Below are positions 1 to 5,955 of a stretch of DNA of 8,138 nt, in pieces. The DNA is from Planctomycetaceae bacterium (lineage in GTDB: Bacteria > Planctomycetota > Planctomycetia > Pirellulales > Pirellulaceae), in the NCBI GenBank assembly GCA_003455945.1, contig DMPQ01000480.1, positions 1 to 8,138 on the forward strand, in the 5' to 3' direction. The notes beneath the pieces were generated by a model. The model made no database searches. It had not been told where the DNA came from and saw only the letters and a list, made by a program, of their open reading frames with translations. How positions within the stretch are numbered: the stretch's first letter is position 1; every line of letters begins with the position of its first letter. The translations under genes and the position numbers were made by a program.

Positions 1-987
1 GCGACCTTGCTGGCTGTCGACGTCCCGCTCGTCCAGGCGTTGACGACCCTCGCCGATCAGCACCCCGGTGCGTTCGGGCGGTTGCTCGCCAAACTCCGTG
101 ATCAGGTTGCCGAAGGCCGACCGTTCGCTGCCGCGATCGAGAGTCACGGGGTAATCTTCGATCCGCTGACCGTCGCGATGGTCCGTGTCGGAGAAGCGAC
201 CGGCAGGCTGGACGACGTACTGCGCCGCGCTGCCGAGTTCCTGCAGCGACAAGCCCGATTTCGGGACCGAGTCGCGTCGAGCCTGATGTACCCCGCGATC
301 GTGAGTGTGGCCTGCGTCGCCGTGTCGGTCTTTCTGCTCACCTTCGTCATGCCGCTGCTCGTCGATAACCTGGTCGATCTCGGTCGTGAAATACCTTGGC
401 CGACACGGCTCTTGCGGCGAGGCGGAGAACTGCTGCAGGGGTATTGGCTGCCGATATCGCTGACCGGAATCGTCACGCTGGCCCTCGGGTATCGATCCTA
501 CTGCACGGTCGCCGGCCGCCGCCGGTTCGAACGGTGGCTGTTGCGCCTGCCGCTCGTCGGCGTCATGCGGCAGCGGCAGGAACTCTCCCGCGCCGCCTCG
601 GTGCTCGCCACGCTGCTCGAAAGCGGCATCGTCCTCGAACAGGCCTTGGAGCTGGTAGAACGGACGAGCCGCAATCCGCTGTTGACCGATGCATTGGCGG
701 CAGTCCGACGTCGAATCACCGAAGGCTCGGATCTGGGACGAGCGGTCGGTGCCGAACGGTACTTTCCGGCGGTCTTCGCTCATGTCTTTTCGATCGGACA
801 GGAGTCGGGACAACTCGAGACCTTGCTTCGCAGGATCGCCGAGGACTACGATCGGCAAGTCGATACGCTGGCGACTCGCCTCTCGGCGGTACTCGAACCG
901 ACGATGATCCTGATCCTGACCGTCGTCGTGGGCTTCATCATGTTCGCGACGCTCCTGCCGATCCTGGAGTCCGGCAATGTCCTCTAG
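1..987 (+). CDS. gspF: GspF, T2SS inner-membrane platform protein (5' partial)
   Basis: GspF is the polytopic inner-membrane platform protein that couples the cytoplasmic ATPase GspE to pseudopilus assembly. The frame is open from base 1, so the gene begins upstream; 328 residues are present against about 400 for the family, leaving roughly the first 75 missing. A TTG at 7 is not a credible start because the conserved domain is already under way there (ATLL...VPL.QAL). Two T2SSF-type repeats are visible. The first is around residues 1-115, with the G-E-x-x-G signature in VGEATGRLDD followed by the SLMYP membrane entry. The second is around 190-325, with ATLLESGIVLEQAL, then GQESGQLETLLRRIAEDYDRQV. 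Predicted membrane helices lie near residues 97-120, 147-165 and 302-320, as in GspF/PilC. The end overlaps gspG by 11 bases. The assignment is firm; gspE would be expected just upstream. Confidence 0.95.
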   Translation, partial: ATLLAVDVPLVQALTTLADQHPGAFGRLLAKLRDQVAEGRPFAAAIESHGVIFDPLTVAMVRVGEATGRLDDVLRRAAEFLQRQARFRDRVASSLMYPAIVSVACVAVSVFLLTFVMPLLVDNLVDLGREIPWPTRLLRRGGELLQGYWLPISLTGIVTLALGYRSYCTVAGRRRFERWLLRLPLVGVMRQRQELSRAASVLATLLESGIVLEQALELVERTSRNPLLTDALAAVRRRITEGSDLGRAVGAERYFPAVFAHVFSIGQESGQLETLLRRIAEDYDRQVDTLATRLSAVLEPTMILILTVVVGFIMFATLLPILESGNVL

Positions 988-1405
988 CTCCACACGACAT
1001 CGCCGCGGTTTCACGCTGGTCGAGATGATGGCCGTATTGGCGATCATCGGCTTGCTCTCGGCCGTCCTGATCGTCAGCGTACGGGGATACGTCGTCCGCG
1101 GTCGCCTGACGACGGCCCGATTGGCCGTCGGTCAATTGGCGAAGGCGATCGAGCTTTTCGAGACCGATGAAGGGCGTCTGCCGTCCGAAGAGGAAGGGCT
1201 CGACATACTCAAGCGTCCGGCCGTCGCCACCAATGAACCCTACTACACGGGCAGCCTGAAGGATCCCTGGGGCAGGCCGTATCACTATCTGGTACCCGGT
1301 CCCGATGGACGCCCGTTCGAAGTGCTTTCGTTGGGTGCCGACGGACGAGAAGGAGGAAGCGGCCCGGATGCCGACATCAGCCACCTCGACGATCCCGATG
1401 CGTGA
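977..1405 (+). CDS. gspG: GspG, major pseudopilin of the T2SS
   Basis: GspG is the main subunit of the periplasmic pseudopilus. The 142-residue protein has a short basic leader (residues 1-11, ending RHRRG) and the type IV prepilin site G|FTLVE: cleavage after Gly11, N-methylated Phe12, and Glu16 as the +5 glutamate. A hydrophobic helix runs to about residue 40. The C-terminal domain carries GspG hallmarks: DPWGRPYHY (96-104), then SLGADGREGG (118-127) and PDAD (130-133), whose aspartates (D122, D131, D133) correspond to the calcium-binding loop of the family. The length is typical. The ATG at 977 lies inside the end of gspF and has GGAG at 966-969, seven bases upstream. Oddity: position +22 of the mature helix, usually proline in GspG, is valine here (V33). 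Identification is secure. Confidence 0.98.
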   Translation: MSSSSTRHRRGFTLVEMMAVLAIIGLLSAVLIVSVRGYVVRGRLTTARLAVGQLAKAIELFETDEGRLPSEEEGLDILKRPAVATNEPYYTGSLKDPWGRPYHYLVPGPDGRPFEVLSLGADGREGGSGPDADISHLDDPDA

Positions 1406-1880
1406 ACGGTCTTCGCGAACCGGCTTTACGCTCCTCGAAGTTCTCGGTGTGACGGTCATCCTCGCGATGGCAGCACTTGCTTTCGGCGTCGGCCTTCGCG
1501 GACCGATCAAGCGTGCCATGCTGCATGCCGAGGCCGAGCGATTCGCCACGCTCGATCAGCGTCTGCGTCGGGAAGCGCGTGCCGTCGGCCGACCGATCAC
1601 CCTGCGCCTCGATCTCGAGAGGCGCCGAGTCGTTTTCGCAGGTGGCGGACTTCCGGGGGCAACGCATGCGAGCCCTGGCCCTTTCGAGTTTCGACTACTC
1701 GATTCCGAGACCCAGGTGAACTCGATCGATTACCTGGTCGACGGTACCAGCGTCGACTTCATCGCCACGTTCGGCAGGCCGTCCGGACCGAGTTGCTGCT
1801 TGGTCGTCTCCGGCCTTTCCGGCCAAGCGACGATCGTTCGGGAAGGAGAACGGCCCCGGAACGAGGGCGTCATGCCATGA
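1398..1880 (+). CDS. gspH: GspH-like minor pseudopilin
   Basis: A 160-residue prepilin-like protein directly after gspG, where gspH is found in canonical operons. The leader MRERSSRTG is followed by FTLLEVLGV: cleavage after Gly9 and the +5 glutamate at E14. A hydrophobic helix runs to about residue 33. The rest is a soluble domain beginning with a helical AERFATLDQRLRREAR segment and then beta-rich sequence (ITLRLDLERRRVVFAG), the pattern of the GspH/FimT family. GspH is thought to be part of the tip complex with GspI, J and K. It overlaps gspG by 8 bases. The start is uncertain: an in-frame ATG at 1368 would add ten residues and has AGGAGG at 1351-1356, but those bases also encode the conserved EGG of GspG. 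I chose 1398 because it gives a leader of normal length. Sequence beyond the N-terminus is divergent, so the H assignment rests on position plus general form. Confidence 0.85.
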   Translation: MRERSSRTGFTLLEVLGVTVILAMAALAFGVGLRGPIKRAMLHAEAERFATLDQRLRREARAVGRPITLRLDLERRRVVFAGGGLPGATHASPGPFEFRLLDSETQVNSIDYLVDGTSVDFIATFGRPSGPSCCLVVSGLSGQATIVREGERPRNEGVMP

Positions 1881-2245
1881 ATCGTTCCGGCATGACGCTG
1901 ATGGAGGTGGTGACCGGGCTGGCACTTGCGTCGTTGATGCTTGCCGTGATGCTCGCCGCCGCAGCTCGACACCAACGCCAATTGGCGTCGGCCGATGAAA
2001 CCCGGCAAGCAATTGAGTTGCTCGATGACTGGCTGTCTCGTCGCTGGAATCGTGATCGCTCGGTGCCTTCGGCCTCGTCGATCACTCTCGATGCTGACGG
2101 ACGATGGAGTATCGAAACTCGCATCGTGCGCCGCGTCCAGGAACCGACACCTCATTTCGTCGTACGAGTGGCAATCACGGTGGCCGATCGTGGCACACGG
2201 CGCGAAGTCACTTACCTGGATCTCGTGCAGGAATCCTCTCCATGA
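1877..2245 (+). CDS. gspI: GspI-like minor pseudopilin
   Basis: A 122-residue prepilin-like protein, the normal size for GspI. It starts with the short leader MNRSG and the cleavage site G|MTLMEV: Met6 as the first mature residue and E10 as the +5 glutamate. Methionine at +1 is common in GspI. A hydrophobic helix covers about residues 6-27 (GLALASLMLAVML). It is followed by an amphipathic helix with paired tryptophans in DDWLSRRWN, similar to the variable-helix region of GspI, and by beta-rich sequence to the end. GspI binds GspJ and GspK to nucleate the pseudopilus tip. The ATG overlaps the gspH stop as ATGA (4 bases), with a weak GAGGG upstream (1863-1867), so translation is probably coupled. 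A longer in-frame reading back to 1793 lacks a plausible leader and was not used. The exact I label depends on gene order. Confidence 0.82.
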   Translation: MNRSGMTLMEVVTGLALASLMLAVMLAAAARHQRQLASADETRQAIELLDDWLSRRWNRDRSVPSASSITLDADGRWSIETRIVRRVQEPTPHFVVRVAITVADRGTRREVTYLDLVQESSP

Positions 2246-2841
2246 TCAAGCGGCAAGCGCAAGCGGAGAAACAGGTGAAGCGTACCGGAATCACGCTGGT
2301 CGAAACGCTTGCCGCGCTGACGCTGACCGTAATCCTGCTAGCCGGCGTCATGGTCGCCACGACGATGTTCGCTGCCGACCTGAAAAGACTGCCGCGGCCG
2401 GAACGACGCGGCCCCTCGGCGGCATGCCGCGAATTGCTGCAGGATGACTACCTGGCGACTCGCGGAATCGATGTTCGGCCCGATGGCTATGTTCTTCAGG
2501 GCTACTCCGGCCGAGACGAAACGACGGGCTTACCGACGACCGAAATCTCGGCCGTCGAGTACCGCCGAATCGGCTCCGATGAGGGCGACATGGTCGTTCG
2601 GATTCTCTATCGACGAACCGCCGATCGGATCGAGGTAGTCGATCGACGTTTACTTGTCGACGATGTCGAATCGTTCGAACTCGTCGTGCCGATCTCGGAC
2701 GTCGCGACCTGGAGAAGTCTGGTCGATCACCGCCGGCCCGTCGAAGGTCTGCTCCCTCCAGCGGTCGCGCGTTGGCGGATCGGTCGACGCGGCCGAGCCG
2801 ACTGGAACGTGACCTTGGTGCGCCCCGGAGGCGACCTGTGA
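2242..2841 (+). CDS. gspJ: GspJ-like minor pseudopilin
   Basis: A 199-residue prepilin-like protein in the gspJ position and of normal GspJ length. The leader is 16 residues and basic (ending KQVKRTG), followed by ITLVETLAAL: cleavage after G16 and the +5 glutamate at E21. Hydrophobic helix about 17-40. The soluble part contains FELVV and later DWNVTLVRPGGDL near the C-terminus, resembling the GspJ pattern of a strand pair around a long loop. GspJ is a component of the GspI-J-K tip heterotrimer. The ATG overlaps the gspI stop as ATGA, with AGGA at 2229-2232 nine bases upstream. An internal GTG at 2275 would give a shorter leader (MKRTG) but has no comparably placed ribosome site. The strict distinction between J and other minor pseudopilins rests on order and length. 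Confidence 0.84.
   Translation: MIKRQAQAEKQVKRTGITLVETLAALTLTVILLAGVMVATTMFAADLKRLPRPERRGPSAACRELLQDDYLATRGIDVRPDGYVLQGYSGRDETTGLPTTEISAVEYRRIGSDEGDMVVRILYRRTADRIEVVDRRLLVDDVESFELVVPISDVATWRSLVDHRRPVEGLLPPAVARWRIGRRGRADWNVTLVRPGGDL
2827..2831 (+). promoter_or_regulatory. Ribosome binding site for gspK
   Basis: GGAGG lies six bases before the GTG at 2838, inside the last codons of gspJ. It decides the gspK start in favour of the GTG that overlaps the gspJ stop, rather than any upstream in-frame codon. Confidence 0.75.
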
Positions 2842-3707
2842 AAAATCGCAACGGTTACGTGCTCGTCACTTGCCTCTTGATGTTGGCCTTCTGCACCTTA
2901 CTGCTCGCATCGATCTCTCGGGCGAGCGTGTCGCAGGCAATCGCCGCTCGAGAAGCCGAAGCCGCGCTACGGACACGATGGGGTCTGCTGTCGATTACCG
3001 AGATCGGTCGTGCCGCGCGGTCGAATTTACTGACCCGCCGCGACACGGATGATGCGGGGAAGGAGATCCGAGTTCCGATTCCGTCACGTCGATGGCAGAT
3101 CGAACTATCGGGGCAGAAATTCGAAGCGGTCATCCAGGACGAAAACGCCAAGATCAACCTCAATTTCTGGCTCGCCAACACCAACGAATCGTCGACCGGC
3201 AACATGATCCGGCGTCATGCCGCCGCCGAACTCCCCAGCTGGCAAGAGCGGCTGCAGCTCGAACTGGCTCCAGGTGGCACCGACGGGTCCGGGCCGCTGC
3301 GCTCGTGGGGGCAGGTGTTCCGGCCGCAACCCGTCAGCGCACGAACGGAACATGCGGATGCCGTTCGTCTGGCGACCGGCCGCCTGACGCTCTGGACGGG
3401 GCGCGGCGCAATCAACATCCGGACCGCTGACGAAGATGTGCTGCTGGATTGCTTGCGACTCGTTACCGGGGGGCGGGAAGCATCGACGATCGTACGGCGA
3501 CGACAGGAAGCCGACATCAACGAGATCCTGGCCGATCTGGACGTGACCGATCGAAAACGAGACACTCTGAGGCGCCTATTGACCGACCATTGCGAGTCGT
3601 ACTCGCTGTGGTTGCGCTGCCGCTCGCGGTCCGGTGACACGACTTGGTTTGTGGTCAACGAATCGCTCGGTGCCGGTGCTTCTCGCACGCGAACCTTCTC
3701 TTGGTAG
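2838..3707 (+). CDS. gspK: GspK, tip pseudopilin of the T2SS
   Basis: GspK is the largest minor pseudopilin and caps the pseudopilus. The 289-residue protein has the leader MKNRNG followed by YVLVTCLLML. As is usual for GspK, the +5 position is not glutamate (T11 here), which fits a subunit with nothing above it in the filament. Diagnostic motifs are DENAKINLNFW (101-111), matching the family's D-E-x-x-K-[IL]-N-L-N, and INIRTADEDVLLDCL (192-206) followed by a helix-hairpin segment, matching the GspK SAM-like helical domain. The GTG at 2838 overlaps the gspJ stop as GTGA and has GGAGG at 2827-2831, six bases upstream. Earlier in-frame positions lack a prepilin leader. The protein ends shortly before the GspC-like gene, whose ribosome site overlaps the stop codon. 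Confidence is high from the two motifs and length. Confidence 0.94.
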   Translation: MKNRNGYVLVTCLLMLAFCTLLLASISRASVSQAIAAREAEAALRTRWGLLSITEIGRAARSNLLTRRDTDDAGKEIRVPIPSRRWQIELSGQKFEAVIQDENAKINLNFWLANTNESSTGNMIRRHAAAELPSWQERLQLELAPGGTDGSGPLRSWGQVFRPQPVSARTEHADAVRLATGRLTLWTGRGAINIRTADEDVLLDCLRLVTGGREASTIVRRRQEADINEILADLDVTDRKRDTLRRLLTDHCESYSLWLRCRSRSGDTTWFVVNESLGAGASRTRTFSW

Positions 3708-3710
3708 GAG
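3706..3710 (+). promoter_or_regulatory. Ribosome binding site for the GspC-like gene
   Basis: AGGAG overlaps the TAG stop of gspK and sits six bases before the GTG at 3717. It supports GTG as the start of the next gene and indicates that ribosomes ending gspK can re-initiate immediately. Confidence 0.75.
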
Positions 3711-3716
3711 ACTACG

Positions 3717-4175
3717 GTGCGCCGATCGATCATCGACCTGTTGATCGGCCCCACGTCGCTCGTCGTCGCATTGGTCGTCCCGCTGCTTGTTTGGTGGACG
3801 GTCGATCGGAGCCCGGCCACGGTGCTGACCGACTCGGGACCGGCGGAGTTCGTCGCCTGGCCAACATCATCCGAGCCACCGGCGATCGGTATGCTCGAAG
3901 GACTCGATCTTCGCCGGCTCCAACGTGCTCCGGCGGAATCGACGGGCACGGCGCCACTCGTGGACGCCGAAACGGTACCGCGTCCGAACGTCAGACTGGT
4001 CAACCTGCTCGTTGCAACCGATCGTGCTTTGGCGGTGTTCGATCGCGCGCCCGATGCGCGCCGCATTACCGTCGGCAGGGGTGAGCGGGTCGATCGCGCG
4101 ATCGTGGAGGAGATCCGCGATGACGCCGTTATCCTCCTGCTCGACGGCCGACGTTTCGAGTATCGACTGGAATGA
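3717..4175 (+). CDS. Small bitopic membrane protein, probable minimal GspC
   Basis: A 152-residue protein with a short cytoplasmic N-terminus (basic residues at 2-3), one membrane helix at about 11-28 (TSLVVALVVPLLVWW), a proline- and alanine-rich periplasmic linker (about 30-90), and a compact C-terminal domain at about 92-152. That domain reads as a short beta-barrel: VNLLVATDRALAVF, then a V-G-x-G turn (ITVGRGERV), a D-x-A-I-V-E-E-I segment, and DDAVILLLDGRRFEYRLE. This strand pattern resembles the homology region (HR) of GspC and the related PilP. GspC links the inner-membrane platform to the secretin N0 domain through HR. If correct, this version ends right after HR and has no PDZ or coiled-coil domain, and it lies between gspK and gspL instead of at the operon head. 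I leave the symbol empty because the match is structural pattern, not strong sequence identity. It overlaps gspL by ATGA. Confidence 0.6.
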   Translation: MRRSIIDLLIGPTSLVVALVVPLLVWWTVDRSPATVLTDSGPAEFVAWPTSSEPPAIGMLEGLDLRRLQRAPAESTGTAPLVDAETVPRPNVRLVNLLVATDRALAVFDRAPDARRITVGRGERVDRAIVEEIRDDAVILLLDGRRFEYRLE

Positions 4176-5389
4176 GCGGAAACCACTACCTGCCGGCGCT
4201 CCCTCGACTGACGATCGGTCGCGACCATTGGACGTGGACCGACGGGCCCCGCAGCGCGACGTGGACAGGATCGCCGGAAGACCGTGTCGCGGGTCTGACG
4301 TCATGCTCGGCATCGATCGATGCGAAGCGACCGATCGTCCTGCTCCTGCATCACTCGTTGTGCTGCACCTGCCCGATCGTTGCCGGCGACACGCCGCGCA
4401 CGCGCGACGAAGCCAGGTTTCGGCTCGAAAGCAACTCCCCTCATGATGCCGAAACGCTGTATTGCGACTGGCACGACGGTAAGCACGGGGGCCTGATTCT
4501 CGGTGGCGATCGCACCGCCGTCGACGAGGCGATTGCGGCGATCGAACGTTGCAGGGGGCGTGTGATCGCGTGCACGGCCGAGGCCTTGTTCGATGTCGAT
4601 GTTCACCGCCCCGATTCGACGGGAGCCTTCGTTCATCGCCTGGCGATGGCCGACGACTCGCTGCAAGTTGTCGCCATGATGGACGGCGTTCCGCTGGCCT
4701 GGTTCTCCGGACGTGACGAGCCGCCTCAGCGTTCGCTCCTCGACGCGGCTGCCCGTGCTTTGTTGCCACGCGGTGTCGACAAGAACGCGCCCAGCGTCGA
4801 TCGATCCGCGACCGGCATCGTCGGCATGCACCGGAATGCCGACCGAGCGATGTTCGACCTGCGGCGAGACGAACGCTGGTCCGGTCAATCGCCACGAAAG
4901 GGGCCGGCGCTGGAGTTCGTTGGGGCGATCTTCGTCTGCTTGTCGCTGTTGAGTTCGGCGGCCTACCTGACGATTGCCGCGCGTGCGGCAGTCAACGCGG
5001 CGGACCGAGCTCGGTCCGCCGCCGACGAGCTGGCGATTCTGCGAATCGGAACGGCCGATGACGCCATGGCGCTCCGGCGATTGCGCAACCGCCTATCGAC
5101 GATGCAACGTTTTGCCGAGCTCGAACGGTTGCTGGTTCCGCAACAGCATCCGCTGCGGCTGGTCTGCGATGTCGCAGACGCGGTGCCGGCGGAATCGCCG
5201 CTTCGCCTGAAGCGATTGCTTGCCGGTCCCGGCGGTTTCGAATTGGAAGTCGACGATGCGGCACCGGGTACTGGAATTTCTCTCGAAGCCGGCCTGCGCC
5301 GTCGCGGATTTGTGCCGGAAGTGATTTCGCAGAATCCGCTCCGACTGCGCGGTGGTCCCATCGCAGGTGAGGAGTCTCGGACACCATGA
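4172..5389 (+). CDS. gspL: GspL-like T2SS platform protein (PilM/PilN-type fusion)
   Basis: The 405-residue protein has the layout of GspL: a cytoplasmic domain of about 245 residues, one membrane helix at about 248-269 (FVGAIFVCLSLLSSAAYLTI), an Ala/Arg-rich predicted coiled coil (about 270-320), and a small alpha/beta periplasmic domain (about 325-395). In the cytoplasmic part, RPIVLLLHHSL (53-63) and ARFRLES...ETLYCDW (81-100) match the actin-like strand and helix pattern of GspL/PilM (P-[VI]-V-L-[VL]-L-P-x-S-L, then x-x-x-L-E). GspL recruits the ATPase GspE and pairs with GspM. Oddity: a cysteine/histidine cluster H60-H61...C64-C65-T-C67 lies where relatives usually carry hydrophobic or basic residues. 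The ATG overlaps the preceding stop as ATGA with only a weak ribosome site, so expression is probably coupled. Domain order and neighbours support the call; sequence conservation is low. Confidence 0.82.
   Translation: MSGNHYLPALPRLTIGRDHWTWTDGPRSATWTGSPEDRVAGLTSCSASIDAKRPIVLLLHHSLCCTCPIVAGDTPRTRDEARFRLESNSPHDAETLYCDWHDGKHGGLILGGDRTAVDEAIAAIERCRGRVIACTAEALFDVDVHRPDSTGAFVHRLAMADDSLQVVAMMDGVPLAWFSGRDEPPQRSLLDAAARALLPRGVDKNAPSVDRSATGIVGMHRNADRAMFDLRRDERWSGQSPRKGPALEFVGAIFVCLSLLSSAAYLTIAARAAVNAADRARSAADELAILRIGTADDAMALRRLRNRLSTMQRFAELERLLVPQQHPLRLVCDVADAVPAESPLRLKRLLAGPGGFELEVDDAAPGTGISLEAGLRRRGFVPEVISQNPLRLRGGPIAGEESRTP
5365..5374 (+). promoter_or_regulatory. Ribosome binding site for gspM
   Basis: AGGTGAGGAG within the end of gspL lies 11 bases before the ATG at 5386, a slightly long but usable spacing. 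It supports the ATGA overlap as the gspM start. Confidence 0.6.
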
Positions 5390-5901
5390 TTCCGAACTCG
5401 TTTCGCCCTACGCATCGCCAGACACTCATGATCGCCGTGGCGAGCAGTGCTTTCATACTGACGGCCGCAGTGATGGGGTGGTCGAACGCCGTAGTGCAGC
5501 GTCAGGAGGCCATGCGACAACTCGGCCAAGCAGAGACGCTGACCGCGCGTTTCGATGTGATCGTCGCATCTCATCCATCGTCGATGATCACGGCCGAGAA
5601 CGTGCGACCGTCAGCCGTCGAGATTGACCGAATTGCCCGAACCCTCGGGCTCGAGGTCTCGGTGGCGGCTCCCGCGCGACAGGCGGCAGAGGACCCTCGC
5701 TGGGACGTGGAACGGACGATCGTAACTTTGGACGGGCCCTCGCTCGCCGCCGTGGGCCGGCTGGTACACGCACTGCGCGATCTCGACCAACCGCTGCATT
5801 GCGAGTCGGTGGAGGTATCGGCTCTCCAGCCTTCGCCCGCGTCGGGGACGGTACCGTGGCACTATCGACTGACCTTGACGCGACTCGTTCCCGCTGCTTA
5901 A
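5386..5901 (+). CDS. gspM: GspM/PilO-like T2SS platform protein
   Basis: A 171-residue bitopic protein with a basic N-terminus (RPTHRQ), one membrane helix at about 13-35 (LMIAVASSAFILTAAVMGW), and a short helical stalk (about 36-58). A periplasmic alpha/beta domain follows: SAVEIDRIARTLGL (76-89) as a helix leading into EVSVAAP, then a strand (RTIVTLDG), a helix (SLAAVGRLVHALRDL), and two strands (HCESVEVSAL and WHYRLTLTRL). This beta-alpha-beta-beta pattern is the ferredoxin-like fold shared by GspM and PilO. GspM dimerises with GspL and stabilises the platform. The placement directly after gspL, overlapping as ATGA, is the usual one. The sequence itself is too divergent to tell a GspM from a PilO-like protein, but all neighbours are T2SS. 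It is followed by the only sizeable gap in the window. Confidence 0.76.
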   Translation: MIPNSFRPTHRQTLMIAVASSAFILTAAVMGWSNAVVQRQEAMRQLGQAETLTARFDVIVASHPSSMITAENVRPSAVEIDRIARTLGLEVSVAAPARQAAEDPRWDVERTIVTLDGPSLAAVGRLVHALRDLDQPLHCESVEVSALQPSPASGTVPWHYRLTLTRLVPAA

Positions 5902-5955
5902 ACCCCCCAGTTGTTCGCGTTCGACCGCGTTTCGAACGGTCCCGGGGGCCGGTTC
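5902..5955 (+). other. Intergenic gap between gspM and gspD with a hairpin
   Basis: The only intergenic stretch longer than 9 bases. It contains a perfect 7-bp inverted repeat, CGTTCGA (5918-5924) and TCGAACG (5932-5938), around a 7-base loop. No run of T follows, so it does not look like an intrinsic terminator. AACC at 5901-5904 can also pair with GGTT at 5951-5954, directly before the gspD start. No clear promoter is visible. It may set gspD expression apart from the tightly coupled upstream genes, through translation initiation or RNA processing; this is inference. Confidence 0.45.

Noticed and set aside
396..1028. A 210-codon plus-strand frame overlapping gspF and gspG
   Set aside because: It is in a different frame from gspF, which has clear domains here. 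The product is Arg/Ala/Pro-rich with no membrane segments.
3469..3474. G6 run in gspK as a frameshift site
   Set aside because: The GspK frame continues through it into the conserved helical region and a normal C-terminus. Six bases is unremarkable at this GC content.
3215..4895. Two long minus-strand open frames (3215-4228 and 3867-4895)
   Set aside because: Both are opposite gspK, the GspC-like gene and gspL. They are rich in Arg, Ser and Thr, overlap each other, and have no domain or leader; they are shadows.
5918..5938. Hairpin considered as a rho-independent terminator
   Set aside because: The stem is only 7 bp and is followed by GGTCCCGGGGG instead of a T tract, so it does not meet the pattern.
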